A DNA stretch of 64,000 bases from Symbiodinium natans (taxonomy: Eukaryota > Sar > Dinophyceae > Suessiales > Symbiodiniaceae): contig CAJNDS010002094.1 of assembly GCA_905221605.1 (NCBI GenBank), positions 1 to 64,000 of the forward strand. The letters run 5' to 3'. The translations under genes and the position numbers were made by a program. Below, one piece after another: positions 1-12,499 of the stretch; the stretch's first letter is position 1; the number at the start of each line of letters is the position of its first letter. Below the pieces are notes generated by a model. That model did no database searches. It was not told the DNA's origin and saw nothing but the letters and a program-made list of their open reading frames with translations.

Positions 1-536
1 TAAGTGTGCCCGACAGCAGTCCAAAACAGCTGCTAAGCACCTGTTGCATTTCCACGCGCTACTTGATTCCCGGGCAATGTAAACCACATAACCATCTTTT
101 GCAACTTTGGTCTTCCACAAGCGGCCGCTACCTTGCCAATTCTGGCTACAATTGCTACTACAGAGGTGCTGTCGAGACGTTATCGCCGAAAGAAAACAAA
201 ACAGAATGCCTCTAGAGCAAGCCAAGCATTCTAGAGGCAACTTCGCTCGGCCTCTGCCTTTGATCACCTCAAGATTGAGACAAGACAGCCAGTGGGGTCA
301 ACCTGATGTTCTAGAACCACTGCGAAACCCGCTTTCAGTAAGGGGCAATGGGGGACCGGCCCTCTGCTGAGAAGGCATATAGAAACGGAAGACTCGCTAC
401 GCAAAACTTTTGTTATTTTGTCCAGAGACTTGTTCGGTGGGCTGACTGTACAGAGGTACGTCCAGGTCCAAGTCTGGTGAGACTCAGGTCAGGTCGAACT
501 AAAGGGTCATAAGTCACAAGCGAAGGCTTTCAATCT

Positions 537-1100
537 TCAGCCCAAGCTTTGCGAACTGCGCATTAACCTGAGTGGTTCCGGGAAGTAGGCGGCAACATGG
601 TTGAGTTTTGTTCTGCCGTGACCCATGGGTGTTAGGTTGCATGCCCACAACCTCAAGCTCGAAATGCAAGAGGAGCAACTTCCTGTTTGGCGATCCGGTA
701 CGGAACTCTGTGGGCACACTTGTAGATGTGGCCGCAGCTTCCGCCTGTATCGACGAAAATCTCTCTCGTGCTCATTTGACGTATCAGGTATGAGGAGATG
801 CCCAGCCTCCTGCAAGCGCCGATACTCAGCGATGGCATCTTGTGCCTTTTGGCAACCTGAGCAGCAGGAGTCTGGGAACGGCAGGGGACATGAGGATAAG
901 CTGATGAAAGATTGACCTAAGTTGTTTAGATGTGCCTCCACCACGCTTTGCTGGGCCAGCTGACTGACTGCTTGGCCTTGTGTCTGCAGCACTCGCATCA
1001 GCTCTGCGAATGGAAACTTTAGCTCCGGGTCTGCGACTGCTTTCGGGCCTGGGCCAGGTTCGCTGCGGGTTGCCGGCCGGCACCTAGGAGAGCTGAACAC
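537..1100 (-). CDS. possible exon(s) of an unknown helical protein
   Basis: I do not recognise this gene. The frame holds a stretch rich in Leu, Gln, Glu and Ala with heptad-like spacing (for example FAELMRVLQTQGQAVSQL), followed by KAQDAIAEYRRLQEAGHLL. These look like helix or coiled-coil coding sequence, not chance translation. The two helical parts are separated by a Cys/Ser/Pro-rich stretch that may be an intron read through in frame. The strand agrees with every recognised host gene in the window. No domain can be named, and the limits given are those of the open frame, not of a gene. Confidence 0.3.
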   Translation of the reverse strand: MFSSPRCRPATRSEPGPGPKAVADPELKFPFAELMRVLQTQGQAVSQLAQQSVVEAHLNNLGQSFISLSSCPLPFPDSCCSGCQKAQDAIAEYRRLQEAGHLLIPDTSNEHERDFRRYRRKLRPHLQVCPQSSVPDRQTGSCSSCISSLRLWACNLTPMGHGRTKLNHVAAYFPEPLRLMRSSQSLG

Positions 1101-3029
1101 TTACGACCCGATTGCCTGCCAAGTATGTCGCGCTAAGCGCTGCGCTGCTCCGCAGTGGCCCATGTCCAGGAAGTGTCGGGGGCCTTCCATCCCGCTCGGA
1201 TCGTGCACACAACTGAAGAGGGCCCTTAAAATCAACGAAGGCGCTCTCCAGCAGTCGGGGGACGACTAACAAAGTGCGATGGCTGCATTTTTGGTAGGCT
1301 TCGGAGGGTCCCCCGTCCCAGATGTTCTACACGACGCGCGCACGCGCACGCACACGCGCCCCTACTCGCTGTCGAGTCGTTCTAGGGCACCTGGATGGCT
1401 TCGAAGAATTTGGAAAACTCATGAGAAAACGCTCCTGCATGTTTCAACAGCGAGGCGCTGGGCAGCGCTGCTAATCGATGTGCCGGTACTTTGTCCAGGG
1501 CCATCGTCATCATCAGGGTGTGGACGTATGTGAGAAGTGCACGGTCAAGTTAACACGTTGAAAAAGTCATGCGTGGCTGGGCCAAAGGGATCGTCGGTTT
1601 GGCACTCGCCGCAGGCTCTTCGCTACCTCTCCTACTCCTCGCAACACCTTCCTCTCGGTTTAAACTTCTTTTAACCTGGTGAGAGTATCATTCCCTTGTC
1701 GTTCGTCGTTCGCACTGCCCCATTTTCATCAGCTGATCCTGCCATGTTGTTGCAGCTGCTTGTCGCATCTGCATCTTCTTTCCGGCCTCCACCCCTGTGT
1801 GATACATCGTACGATACAAGCATAAACATATGAAAGAGAAGCACCGTGCGCAAAGCGAACGTGGCATAGGTATAGACCCTCCCACCCCGCCATGCTAATG
1901 CACGACATCAAGACAAGCAGAAAAGAATGAAGAGCTGGGCTGGCTGTCACAGTGACACAGTGTACTCTTATGTTTTCGTGACTTGAACGTCGTTTCCACA
2001 GTGGCGCTCGCCTTGGTTGCCTCCGCTTCTGAGCCGCCAAGCATGCTCGAGCAGTGGAGATGTCCTGCGGCAGCTTCTGATTAGGTTTCAGAATCTTGGC
2101 TTGCATGTCTCAAGTCCTGAAATCCCCATTCATCCTGCGCGTGCAAACGCAGCTGCACAGCTACACATGTCAAAAGCCCAAGCTGCCACTGGTGTTGTCT
2201 GTGCCTTGGCCTGTTCTGCGCGTGAGCGAGTGCCCTGGCCTAGCAATTTTGGTCAGTGATGCAAAAAGTATGGCATAAAAATGTCGCCATACCTGCCGGA
2301 TCTTGCCGCCACCACGTTGGAAATGCGGCTGTGTTTCATTATCCTTCTGTAAGTTGCTGGCCGTCTGGCTCTGTCATGGCAGATTCAGCTGTTGATGAGA
2401 GCGATCTTGATCGTCGTGGACCTTCAGCAGTACAAGCAGCTTCAAGCGCATACGCAAACGAAACCATATGCTTAAATCGAGCCATGCGGAAGCTTAGCAA
2501 GGAACCAATACCAAAGCCTGAGCCCGGACGGCTGCTGTGAGGTGATCCCACAACACCTCGGGAAGCATAGAGTGAACATTGCTGTATCCGAATAACGACG
2601 CTTCTTCGCTGCGGACCCGTGTTTAATGGGGGGAAGCGGTTACCTTGCTCAGGCATTTTCTGGGATGGATTTCAGGGACAGTGCTCGCGCACTACACACC
2701 GGACAGCGGATACGACTGAAATGAGATAAACGCAAGGTCCGCTCAAACAAGCGCAGCTCAGCAACGTGCACAACTCAGAACTGTAGTGACTGTAGTGCGT
2801 CTACTGCCTTGTTATGCTTCATGATTCAACCTGAGACAAATCGCCCTCAAGAGCAACAAGGACATCACGAAGATGAAAACAAATCCATCGCTCGATCAAG
2901 GTACTTCCGCTCTCGCTGACAACATCAATGGTTGCTGGAGCCGGCGGGGCGCCTGCAAGCAGTCCAAAACGAGCGCACTTCTGGCACTGCTGCTCACAGG
3001 AAACCGCTGGCGACTGACTGAAGGAAAGG

Positions 3030-3300
3030 GAGCTGGAGAATGAGAGAGAGCGAGAGAAAGGGACCGGAGCGGAGAGGAGCGAAGCAAAGAGAAAAGAGAA
3101 GAGAGAAAAGAGAAGGGGGAGAGAGGTAGATAAACAAACTCTATATATCTTAACTCGGCCACTAGGTTAACCGGATAAACAGGTAATAGTAAATAGGAAA
3201 GGAGATGGAGATAGAGACAGAGAGAGAAAGAGAAGAGAAAGAGAAGGAGAAGGAGAGGGCAGAAAGAGACAGAGAAAGGGAGAGCGAGATCGAAACAACA
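3030..3300. repeat. GA-rich polypurine tract in two blocks
   Basis: Two blocks of imperfect GA/GAGA sequence (about 3035-3125 and 3195-3290) on the plus strand, separated by about 70 bp of ordinary AT-richer sequence. The complementary strand is a CT/CTT tract and gives a spurious Ser/Leu/Phe-rich open frame there. Similar CT tracts recur at 16.4, 16.75, 23.6 and 23.9 kb. Confidence 0.8.
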
Positions 3301-4153
3301 ACAGCTCACTGAATGGGCTGTGTTCGCAACAGGCGCGCCTGGAGCAATACTCTGCTGCGTCCACGCAACCTTTACGAAATTACTCGAGTGCTTCGATCAT
3401 CAGTACGACTTCTGCGAATGCGAACATGCGGATGCAGCTCGGATGGCAGCCATTGGACCACGCGGCAGTGGCTCCGGCGCAGCGACATTGACCTAGAACG
3501 TATTGATCAATCGTGATTCGTTTTCAGGGCTTCCGGTTTGATGCCGGATGCTGGGTGCGCCACGTTCTGGTGAGTAATGCCGAATGCCTATCGAACGTCT
3601 GCTCACGGAATCTGAGCTGCAACTGTGACCCCAAAGTCCTGCAAAGCACAAGAAAACACAGCCTGAGGTACTTCCTTGAGCGGCGGCAAACTCAAGGAGC
3701 CGAAAGGGTCGGCCTCAGCCATCTGCCATCCGCGAAAGTGGGAGGAATGCTAGCTTTTGAGCTCGCAGTGTCTATCAGCACTTTTATAGAACGCTCACCG
3801 GCTGTCGGACATTCGCCACTGATCGAGCTTCACTCAGCATCTCCTCCAAATCCACCTCAGGACAGTCCTTGCGGCATCGCGCAAGGTCGTGTGCTTAGCG
3901 TGGCCTACGTATCAAGCTCCAGACCAGCAGCTTGATGACTTATGCAACACGTTGTGGCGACATGTCGAGACTGCCAAGCCAAGTGAACTGTCCTCCAAAT
4001 CGTCATTCGCCATCCTCGACCTTTGTTTCGACTTGGATCATGTTGCGTGGTTCACAGCCGGCGAACCTGAATACCTGCCTAGGCAGTGGGTGTCTGGCAC
4101 TTCTTTGGCCCAGCGCAGCTTTCGACGCACACGCGAGCCACGGAGTGCAGCCT

Positions 4154-4190
4154 GCATCATCATCAGCATCATCACCATCATCATCATCGT
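4154..4190. repeat. ATC trinucleotide microsatellite
   Basis: An interrupted run of ATC units (about 11 units with CAG and CAC interruptions). Frames across it translate to poly-His or poly-Ile and are not evidence of a gene. Confidence 0.85.
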
Positions 4191-5770
4191 ATCACATCCC
4201 ATCAGACACCAGCGATAATTGCAATGAACGTGAGAAAGCGCCGTGCAGGCTCTACAGCGGTGCCTGAAGTTGCGTGGCAGCCTGCTTTAGCCTGGCCAAG
4301 TGCTTGTCTCCTGGTAGCACCTTCAGCCCCAGCTGAGCATCGTCCATGCTTCAACTTCGAGGCTGCCGGGTGCCACTCGGGTGCCACACCATGCCACGAG
4401 CCCGGAGATTGTTCCGAGAAGAATGGCCACGCCACATTGCCTTGCGTCTGCTATGCTGGCTGCATCTGACTTCTGCATGGGGCGCATCAGCAGTGAGGCA
4501 CTACCTGGAAGCGGTTGATGCATCGAAGATGCCCTGGTGATATTGCCTGCTGGACATATGACTGAATGGACCGGACCCTGCGCTGACAGGTCCACCCAGC
4601 TCTGTCAAATGCCTCGCACACTCGTTCAAGGCAGAGTCGGGCAGCAGCCCTCCGTGCAAGGACTCCTCTCCAACCTCAGAAAGGCCAGAGATGGGGGATT
4701 CGAAGTGATTCGCGATTCAAAAGTCTTGAAAATTGAAACCAGGGAAATCGGAACGCTCAAACATGTTCGGCCTCTTTTGTTTAAACTGGCATCGACCTTA
4801 GTTTTTGGCTTGGCCTGGCTTCTGGGCAATTCTGGTCCCAATCCAGAGGTCCGTTGTCTTTCGGTGTGGTATGCTTGGCCTGGTCTCATCGGTTCTCTTA
4901 GTCGTTGCTCCTGCCCAAGGCTTAACGCGAATGATCGCGGATTCTAATTCTAGGAACATGCAGAAGGCAATGCTGAGTTCTGCATGCCGGTTATGCTTGA
5001 ATTTTCAATATGCCAATATGCCGGCTGCGAGATGCCAGACAGCTGCTGACAGGAACAATGTGCGTTCCCAAAACTGCAGGACATATTCGGTTCAACAGAA
5101 CCAATGAGACTGCTACTTACTTACAATACTTCCAAATATGAGATGGAGGGGGCACTGATTCCTGCTTCCTCAGAATGTTGTGAGGGCCATGAATGAAATC
5201 TTCAGAGAGGTGCTGATCAGATATGTTGAAATGTATTGAACATGCTGGGCGGCCGGAGTACAGCTCTGCTCACCAGGCTCATGCTCTTTTGAAGTGGTTG
5301 GACCTCTGAATTTCCTAACTTGATGCGGAGCAGCGAACGAGACAGTTACTGACGCATGGATGCTACAAACTTGGCAGGTGACGAGACTGTACTTTGAGGA
5401 TCAGCGTCTGACATGACCTCGCATCTCAGACTGCTGTGATCGAAGGCGGCTAAGCTCGAAACTGAAACTCAAGACCCACGCAGACTCAGGCAGACTCATG
5501 CAAGCCATCCAACACAGAAGCTGCGCATCCTTCGCCCAATACTTCCCTAACTTGTCTTCTCCTCGCCTCTCGGAGCCCGGTATTTGTAGCTCCTTGGAAG
5601 ATGCCGAGACCGGCAGTTCTCGCGGTGCCATGCAGTATGTCGGAGTGACCGGCCATTCATGGTAAGGCGATGGCGAATGCCGCTCTTCGACAGACAGCGC
5701 CCTGCTTGGCTCTCCACGGCACCAGCCTTGTGCTTCCATTGGAAATCTGCAGGCAAAAGCGGTGTGATCA

Positions 5771-5803
5771 TGGGATGTCATGGGATGTCATATGGGATGT
5801 CAT
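5771..5803. repeat. short 10-bp tandem repeat
   Basis: Three copies of TGGGATGTCA. The first two are directly adjacent and the third is offset by two bases. Confidence 0.85.
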
Positions 5804-5805
5804 TC

Positions 5806-6168
5806 ATGGGACTTCAGAGGTCGGTACCAGTCGTACTGCGTGAAGCAAAGCTGCAAGTAAGCAGTCCAAAAGTCATGCCTTCGACGTAAAGCCTGGCATT
5901 CGCACCGCGGAGGCTCACTAGCGGGAATTGGCGGGCACTTCAGAGAGCGATCTAAGCTTGGCTCGAAAAGGGCTTCGCAGCGGCGAAGGCGCTGAGCTCT
6001 GGTTTCGCAGCTGGATAGCAACGCGGCCTCGTTTGAAAACATCTGTGACAGCGATCTGTTGATTCTTCGAAGTGCATCGAAACGCATCAAGCTTCTCGCA
6101 GTGCGTCGCTCGTCCCTGGTATGAGCAACCTTGCTTCCAGCATTGTGCGCGTTTTCTGCCTTATGCAA
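5806..6168 (-). CDS. possible exon of an unknown protein
   Basis: An open frame of about 120 residues, long for this window. Its middle part is rich in Arg, Leu, Ser and Glu and reads as helix (for example LMRFDALRRINRSLSQMF). No domain is recognised. It is on the same strand as the identified genes. Exon limits are unknown and the N-terminal part may be intron read-through. Confidence 0.25.
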
Positions 6169-8122
6169 TCACTGCCACTGTCTTCTTGCCAAGAGGAATA
6201 AGCTTCGTGCGAATGGAGCACTCCGTGCGGCATTCAACATCTGAGGATACGGTACGACACACCATGTCAGCAAGTCGAAATGTCTACGGGCTCTGAACAT
6301 CGTATCAGGACAGCGCCTCGCACCAGGCTGCAAGCCTCAACAAAAGTGGATGGCTGAAACGAACTTTCCTGGGCTCTGCACGATGGCGCAGGTGAAAGAT
6401 TTGGGGCACTGGACACGAGGCTGTTAAGCGCAGGGCGCACACATCGGACAGCCACTTTCTTCCGAGACGATGTCGCCAGACATCTTCCAGCCAGCCTTCC
6501 ATCTGTCGACCACTGCCTGTTACAACTGTCACAACTACACGCAATGAGAAGCTTAGAACGCTTACCGCGACAGGCAAGCTCCTGCAGTCTGCAGTGATAC
6601 AGGGCTCAAACTATTCAACTTCATGGGAGCCGAGGGGATTATAGGTTGCCAAAGACTGCCAGACCCGGACTAACCAACTCTAAATGCCGCCTAGCATGCA
6701 TCACGGCTTGAATTTTTCAGGTTGTGCAAGTTCAATGAGCCGTGGACTTTGGTGTCGGGGAATGGAGATCGAAAAGCTGCGGAAGCAAAGCTGGCTCGCC
6801 GGACGAGAGCGAGGTCCATCTAAGGGGCGAAGGCAGGATGACAAACTTCAGCCCCACTTCCACACAATGTGTGCTATTTTGCTAATGTACTTGCTGAGTA
6901 TGGAGTGCAGCGAATTCAGAGGCAGCCTGCTTCAGACTCCGGTAATGCAAACACATCCGTTGGCATCTTGACAAAGCAAGGAAACTTGCATCTTGGAGGC
7001 TAGATTGATGTCGACAACTCATTCAACTCACGACTCTGAGGCCTGATGCCAGCTGATGCCAGTACTCCTTCCTGGCTGAGAATTCAGAACTGGAGAGGAG
7101 ATGTTGGAAGCCAGGGTGACGCAGCAAAAGCTGAAAAGCATGTGCCTGCCAGTCCTGCACACCGTTCGTTTTGATCTGGCGGGGATGTTGGGCAAATCTG
7201 GGGCCGCCTGCGCCAGGACACCGCTTCTTACTGGTTTCCAATGTATGCTTGCACCAGCTCGAGCTGGCTCAATGTAAACGCACATGCCAGCTGTGCCGGC
7301 TCATTGCGACGTCAGCTCCCACCAAGCCTCGTGCATGAGAGTCTGCTACCTTGAAATAAAAGATGTCCCTCAATGCTGTGACATTCCGTGCCTAGGAGGC
7401 CTTCAGCGTGAAGGCCGGCCTAGCGCACGTGACCGAGGCATCAGCCACGCGGTTCCAGAGCTTCACACGTGCGTGGGACGCGGGAGAAGCATTGGAGAGG
7501 CTCTGTGACCAGCAGGCTTGCCAAGCCTTGTCTCCGAATGGCGATGTCGGCCAAGATCTGCAGTGGGCGAAGGTTTGGGGCTTGTCGATGTGTTCGACAT
7601 TGTTCGACATGTCCTGCCTCTCCGTGAGTGAGGTAGCTGCCTTGGCCTGCCCTGCTTGGCCAAAGCCCTTCAAGTCCAGCTCCCGCCTGATGCGATAGTC
7701 ACATCGGTCACCCAAGCTTTTGCTCTACATCACTTTACATCCTGCATGTTAAAAAAGAGTGAAAGGGATATCTAGATGTGAAAGGGATACTTTTTCAGGA
7801 AAGTTAATAAGCTGTTGGAACGTTTCTTGGGGCCCTAGCCTTTTGGACTCATGAATACGACTGCCCATGACAGGGTTCTTGCATGAGGAAGTGCGTCACG
7901 GGTGTACGAAGCTAATGCTGGTACACGCAAAAGAGAACCCATCACATCCACTAAACATTCTAAATTCATGGGGGCCTCTGGAGAATTTTCGCGTGCCCCT
8001 ACAAGTAAAAATATGCGGCAAAAGACAAAGCGCATGGGATATGGCCGCTCGTTAATCAAAAAACCTTTTTTGCGTGGAACAAAGAGTTCATGAATGATGA
8101 ATGTACCCGAAGCCCTATTACA

Positions 8123-8248
8123 AGACATGAGTTGTGGCAAGGGCCTCTCAGACTCGTTTACCGTCTCATTGTCGAGCTCCTGCGCATCTGACCAGTGGTG
8201 AAATTCAGATCCTTCGGTCTCGCTTTCGACCTCGAGCTGTGGCGCCAT
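8123..8248 (-). CDS. possible first coding exon of an unknown gene
   Basis: Starting at the ATG at 8248, the frame gives about 42 residues beginning MAPQLEVESETEG. The composition is strongly acidic and polar (Glu, Asp, Ser, Asn), then becomes ordinary translated noise rich in Cys, Phe and Ile. An acidic soluble N-terminus that stops abruptly is what a short first exon looks like in this genome. Downstream exons would lie at lower coordinates; a possible continuation around 7.4-7.7 kb cannot be confirmed. Confidence 0.3.
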
Positions 8249-9241
8249 TCTCAACACCCATGGCCTCGCTGACACAGTGACAGATCAGTGATACTGTGGG
8301 ATGATGCCAATCATGCCTACAGTAGTACTGTAGTCTTGCAGTACGTTCAATACAAGTACATCCGAGACTTTGGCCGATACTCTTCCATCATCTCCGCAGC
8401 CTAGCTCCCAGAATGCGCAGACGGATCAGCTTAGAACAACCGAACTCTGATTTCTGAAATTTCTCTCTGTGGCTAGAAACCGCACAAGGCGGAGATCTGC
8501 TCCACGCGAATCGAACAAATCATCCTCTAAGCTGCCGAAAAGCATCTCTCCCTTGGCTTTTCCACTGGGCCGCGCACTAGCGGGTTGTCATTGAGTTGTA
8601 GACGCGTCAATCTCGCAAAAGGTACAACCTCGACTACTTGTCGCATGTTTCTGACCTGCATGGAAGCCTCTCACCTGAGCTCCTGATGGCATTGCTTCTC
8701 GGCACCGTCGACGTCTGTTTGTGGAAACTCGGAAACTCCACGAGGCTGTAAGGCTGAGGTGGCGGCAGCCTTGTAAGACTCAGGGCGGTCGAGCTGGTTG
8801 AAAGCCTTTTGAGTCTCGGAGGAAGTCTCTCTTGCGACGCTTCTGAAGCTCCGGCTCTGCTCTGCATCATTTTGACGTCGCTAATTTGTGTGTTCTCCCG
8901 GTCTTCCATAAGCTATGACCCCATGTACACAATGTACACGTGAGACCAGGAGACCCATGGGACCTCTTCTGGAATCCCAGGAGGTCAAAACGTTCGGGCA
9001 ACAAGCAGGAGGGCAGCTTGTGCTGCACTCGCTCGTAAGCGCAAACTTGACTAACACAGTACTAACACATGTGGCTACACCAAGGCATGTGCCTTGGCAC
9101 GGCAAAATGCGGTATTGACAAATGCAAGAGGCGGCCATCGCGCAAGGCCATCTGAAACGAAATTCTATGGCTCTGCATTCTGTCTGCGAACCTGGATGAA
9201 TTTGAAATTGGCTCTTATGTTTGCAGCCGACGGCTCCCTTT

Positions 9242-12200
9242 TCATGCTGGTCCTCCAGCAGCACGCATCCGCAAACGCAATTCCTTCAAGCAAGAACCAC
9301 TGCAGATTTGCTGCACAGGCAAGCGAGCTTGCACAAGCTTAAGCAGACTGCAGATATCTGCCGATACTCCTGGTACAAGCGGTTGCCAAGATCCTCATCG
9401 CCCTCACACTGCTGGGTGAATCGTTGGTTTGGCCAGCGGAGCAAGTTCCTCATAGACTGGCTGCAGGCTACCACAGTACTACTAGACAGTGCTTCACAAC
9501 CATGGACCCCCGGGCAACCAGTTGCATCTGAAGAACTTGCCGTCAGTGCCTTTTGAAATCGTCGCAGCAAAAACCTTTGCCTTTCCTCCACAGGCTTCCT
9601 GGAACCACTGACGCACCTCTGCCACAGCACCAGAGCTTGCATTGAGTAGCCCTTCACCAGGAATGCGACAGCCCGTGAAACACTTTCCCTGATCCCGCCT
9701 CCGCCTCAGACCAAGTCTTTGGATGAGCCTCCTTGGAGCACATGCTAGGATTGCAGAAGCGCATGAGAACATTGGGTAGAACAGCAACAGCACCGTGAAC
9801 ATTGGCTGAAAGCCGAGGATCTACCTCCTGCTTTGGCTTGACTATGTCCTCTCTCTCCTCGAAGCTCATCTGTGTACCCTGAAGTTGCTGCAGGGCACGG
9901 AGTGTCCCGATGGAGTGCTCCGTGTCTTTAGCTGATGGACTCACAGTGCCAATCGCAACCACCATAGCTTGATCGCTGGCGAAACTATCTGAAAGCACCC
10001 TCGTCAACAAGCTTTCTCTGTATGGTGGTTGTCCTCTTGAGGAGCGCATGACTCGGAAGCATTCTTTCAGTGCAAAGATTGTCGAATTGATCTCTGCGGC
10101 ATCCTTTCGGCTGCCTGAGTCAACTGGCAGTTCCATGTCAAAGACCAAGAGCAGCATACTCAGTTGAGAGGTGGAATTATTCTTAAGCCCTGACTTAGAG
10201 CAAACAAGGTGAGTACTGAAACGCTATGTCATTATGAAAACCTATGGAGCCATGAAACACAAGTGACACGACTGACACGATGCAACTTATTCTCAACTTC
10301 ACCTGAACCGGGCCAGCTATGAAGTGCTAGCATGGTGCGAGCATCGTGCTGCGTGGTGTCCTCTCTGCGCTCACTGCCTGCGCAATCCACCAGAGTTAGC
10401 GTAGCCGGGCTGTCCTTGGCTTCTTTTGCCTCCCGTGTGATGCGAAACACCGCGTGAGAGCGAGAAGACGTTTCGTTGACTTGCGTAGCTCGCGTGGCTC
10501 TGTGAGCCTGTGCCCCTTGCAAGATTCGTACCAGATCCGCACTGCTTGACGCATCCTGTGTCTGAAGACCAAGAACTTGTGTCTTACCACTCTTGTCTTC
10601 ACGAATCTTCAGCTCTTTGGGGCTGCCATCCAGAAGATCGCGCATCACTTTGCCTGCGATTTCGAAGGCAGTGAGCGTCACTTTGCTTTCCTGCTGGAAG
10701 ATATGCGCTGCAGCTCGTTGCAGCAATCCACTCATGGTGTGAGTCTTGCCACTCCCAGTCTGTCCAAACATGAAGAGCGCGGCAATATTCCCACTCAATA
10801 CATGCTGAACTGCTGCACTCGCACAGTTCTCATAGACCTCATCGTCGGACACCGACTCATGAAAGGCGTTTGTAAACTGAAAGCCCATGTGAGACACAAA
10901 GAGTGAGCGTAAGTCGGCCTTGGTCAAGCAATTGTGGATGATGACCTTGCGGCCTGTCACAGTCGCAACATCAAATTCGTCTGCCTCCTCCTCGTGTGGG
11001 AAGAGGGGACGCTTTCTGACATACACGCGTACTCGACAAGGCTCACTCGCTTTCTCTGAGCTCTCGTCGTTTGAATGACGCTCACACCAGGACTTGATGT
11101 GCTGCTCATACATGTTCTTGTGCCTCTTCCGAAGCTCTCGCTTGTCAAACATTTGTCTGGTCACATCCTCAGATTCCAAAGCCTCCTTGGACTCCTTGGC
11201 TTTTGCATCATTCGCCAACCGAGCAGATTTTGTGCGTCGTATGACGGCCGTGTCATCTACAGCTTTCGGCCTTTCGACCCGCTCGGCCTCTGCTTTGTCC
11301 CGGATGCGGCTGGCTGTGCTGAGTTGGTGTAGGTTCGCATCGCTGATGTCTTCCATAACCAAAGACCGCCGGCGTTCTGGTAGTTCACCGGGAAGTTCAC
11401 CGAAGGAGACAACCGGACGATTACATTCTTTAGCGAAGCTATCCATGTTCCGTCGTAGATGTTCCATATTTCGACTGTTTCGAGCTGCCAGGTCAGCAGG
11501 CTTGGGTCCCGCTTGGCGGGGGGGATGGGGGGCCTGGGGAGCCGGGGGGACCTGGGTGGCCTGGGGGGCTTGAGGGGTCTGGGTGGCCTGGGGGGCTTGC
11601 TTCTGCCGGCCGGATGCTCCATTGCTTGAGGCACGGTGCTGTGCAGCCTTTGGGGCAGGCACCACTTTTGCAGATTTCCGTTCGGAAGTGCGTGTTTGCG
11701 TCTGGACATGTGAAGCGACAGCCTTTCGGCCGCCTTGATCTTGATTGAGGTTAGCCAAGTTGGTTGTGAGAAATTTTGGTGTGGGAGTGTCCGAGCCTTG
11801 TTTGGCACGGGTTGCAGGATTGAAGTGTAACCCGTTTCTGGGCAACGGCTGTGTTTGAGCGACAGGCTTGGTTCTCGTCATGGAGGGCCGTCGCCTTTGG
11901 CATGGCCCGGGCTTCGGTGGTGATATGGATGCGGCCTTCAACACAATCCCAGTCTTGCGATAGTGCTCAAAGCGTTGCACTTCATTGCGCAAATCCTGGT
12001 ACAAGGCTGCTGCTAGGTTGTTGTCGCCCTTGCACATCTGCTCAAAGCGACTTACATTCCATCGCATGATGTTGCGGCCATCTGTACCTTTGGAGAGCGG
12101 CTCCACCTCTTTGGTTCGCTTTGTCCGTTTATCCCACCAGTCTCGGACTTGCTCTTCAGTCCACTTCTGCGGATGTAAAACAGACGACGCTGACACTGCG

Positions 12201-12280
12201 CCAGGCAACAGAGCAGGCGTCAAATCGCAAATCTCCTCGCACAACACGTTACATGAAAACTGCTCGCAGCGCTGTCAAAA
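9242..12280 (-). CDS. kinesin-13-like motor protein with SAM-like domains at both ends
   Basis: Minus-strand gene with the ATP-driven microtubule motor domain in the middle of the protein, as in kinesin-13 (microtubule-depolymerising) motors. The first long exon (12247 down to about 10339) encodes, in order: a SAM-like domain (WTEEQVRDWW ... KGTDGRNIMRW ... LYQDLRNEV), a Pro/Gln-rich linker, the motor start (RVRVYVRKRPLF), the P-loop GQTGSGKT, switch I NETSSRSH and switch II LVDCAGSE. The motor continues in a second exon from 10114 (AAEINSTIFALKECFRV ... LTRVLSDSF). This needs a 224-nt intron, 10338-10115, with a GC donor. A third part at about 9625-9537 joins across an 88-nt GT-AG intron (9536-9449) to a second SAM-like domain. 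The frame then likely ends at the TGA at 9244-9242. The long frame has no ATG before the first domain, so an upstream exon is needed (candidate 12.28-12.48 kb). The motor type is clear; the exact start and the last junctions are inferred. Confidence 0.88.
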
Positions 12281-12499
12281 GGCCTAAAGACAATTGTTCT
12301 CCGGTTGGGTTCTTCTTTGGTTTGTAAAGTTTCCAGTGTTTCGCAGTGATCTGAGCCAATATTCTGCGTCCTCTCCGGAATCAGCCGGCAGTTGCCCAGG
12401 CTGCGAATCTGCTACCGGCAGCTCCAGTGCCATCTCATCTTTGCGAGGTGGGTGTGGCATTGCAATGCAACAAATGCTCATGATGTATGCTGCTGATTT

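Larger units (their letters stand above)
1280..5780. other. long stretch without a supportable gene
   Basis: About 4.5 kb in which I see no recognisable domain, no convincing exon chain and no RNA gene. Open frames are short on both strands and of mixed low-complexity composition. The stretch holds two purine-rich GA blocks near 3.0-3.3 kb and an ATC trinucleotide run near 4.16 kb. It could be intergenic, or intronic to an undetected minus-strand gene. Confidence 0.5.

Noticed and set aside
2896-3309. Hydrophobic 137-residue minus-strand frame resembling a membrane protein
   Set aside because: The Leu/Phe/Ser content comes from the CT-rich complement of the GA tract.
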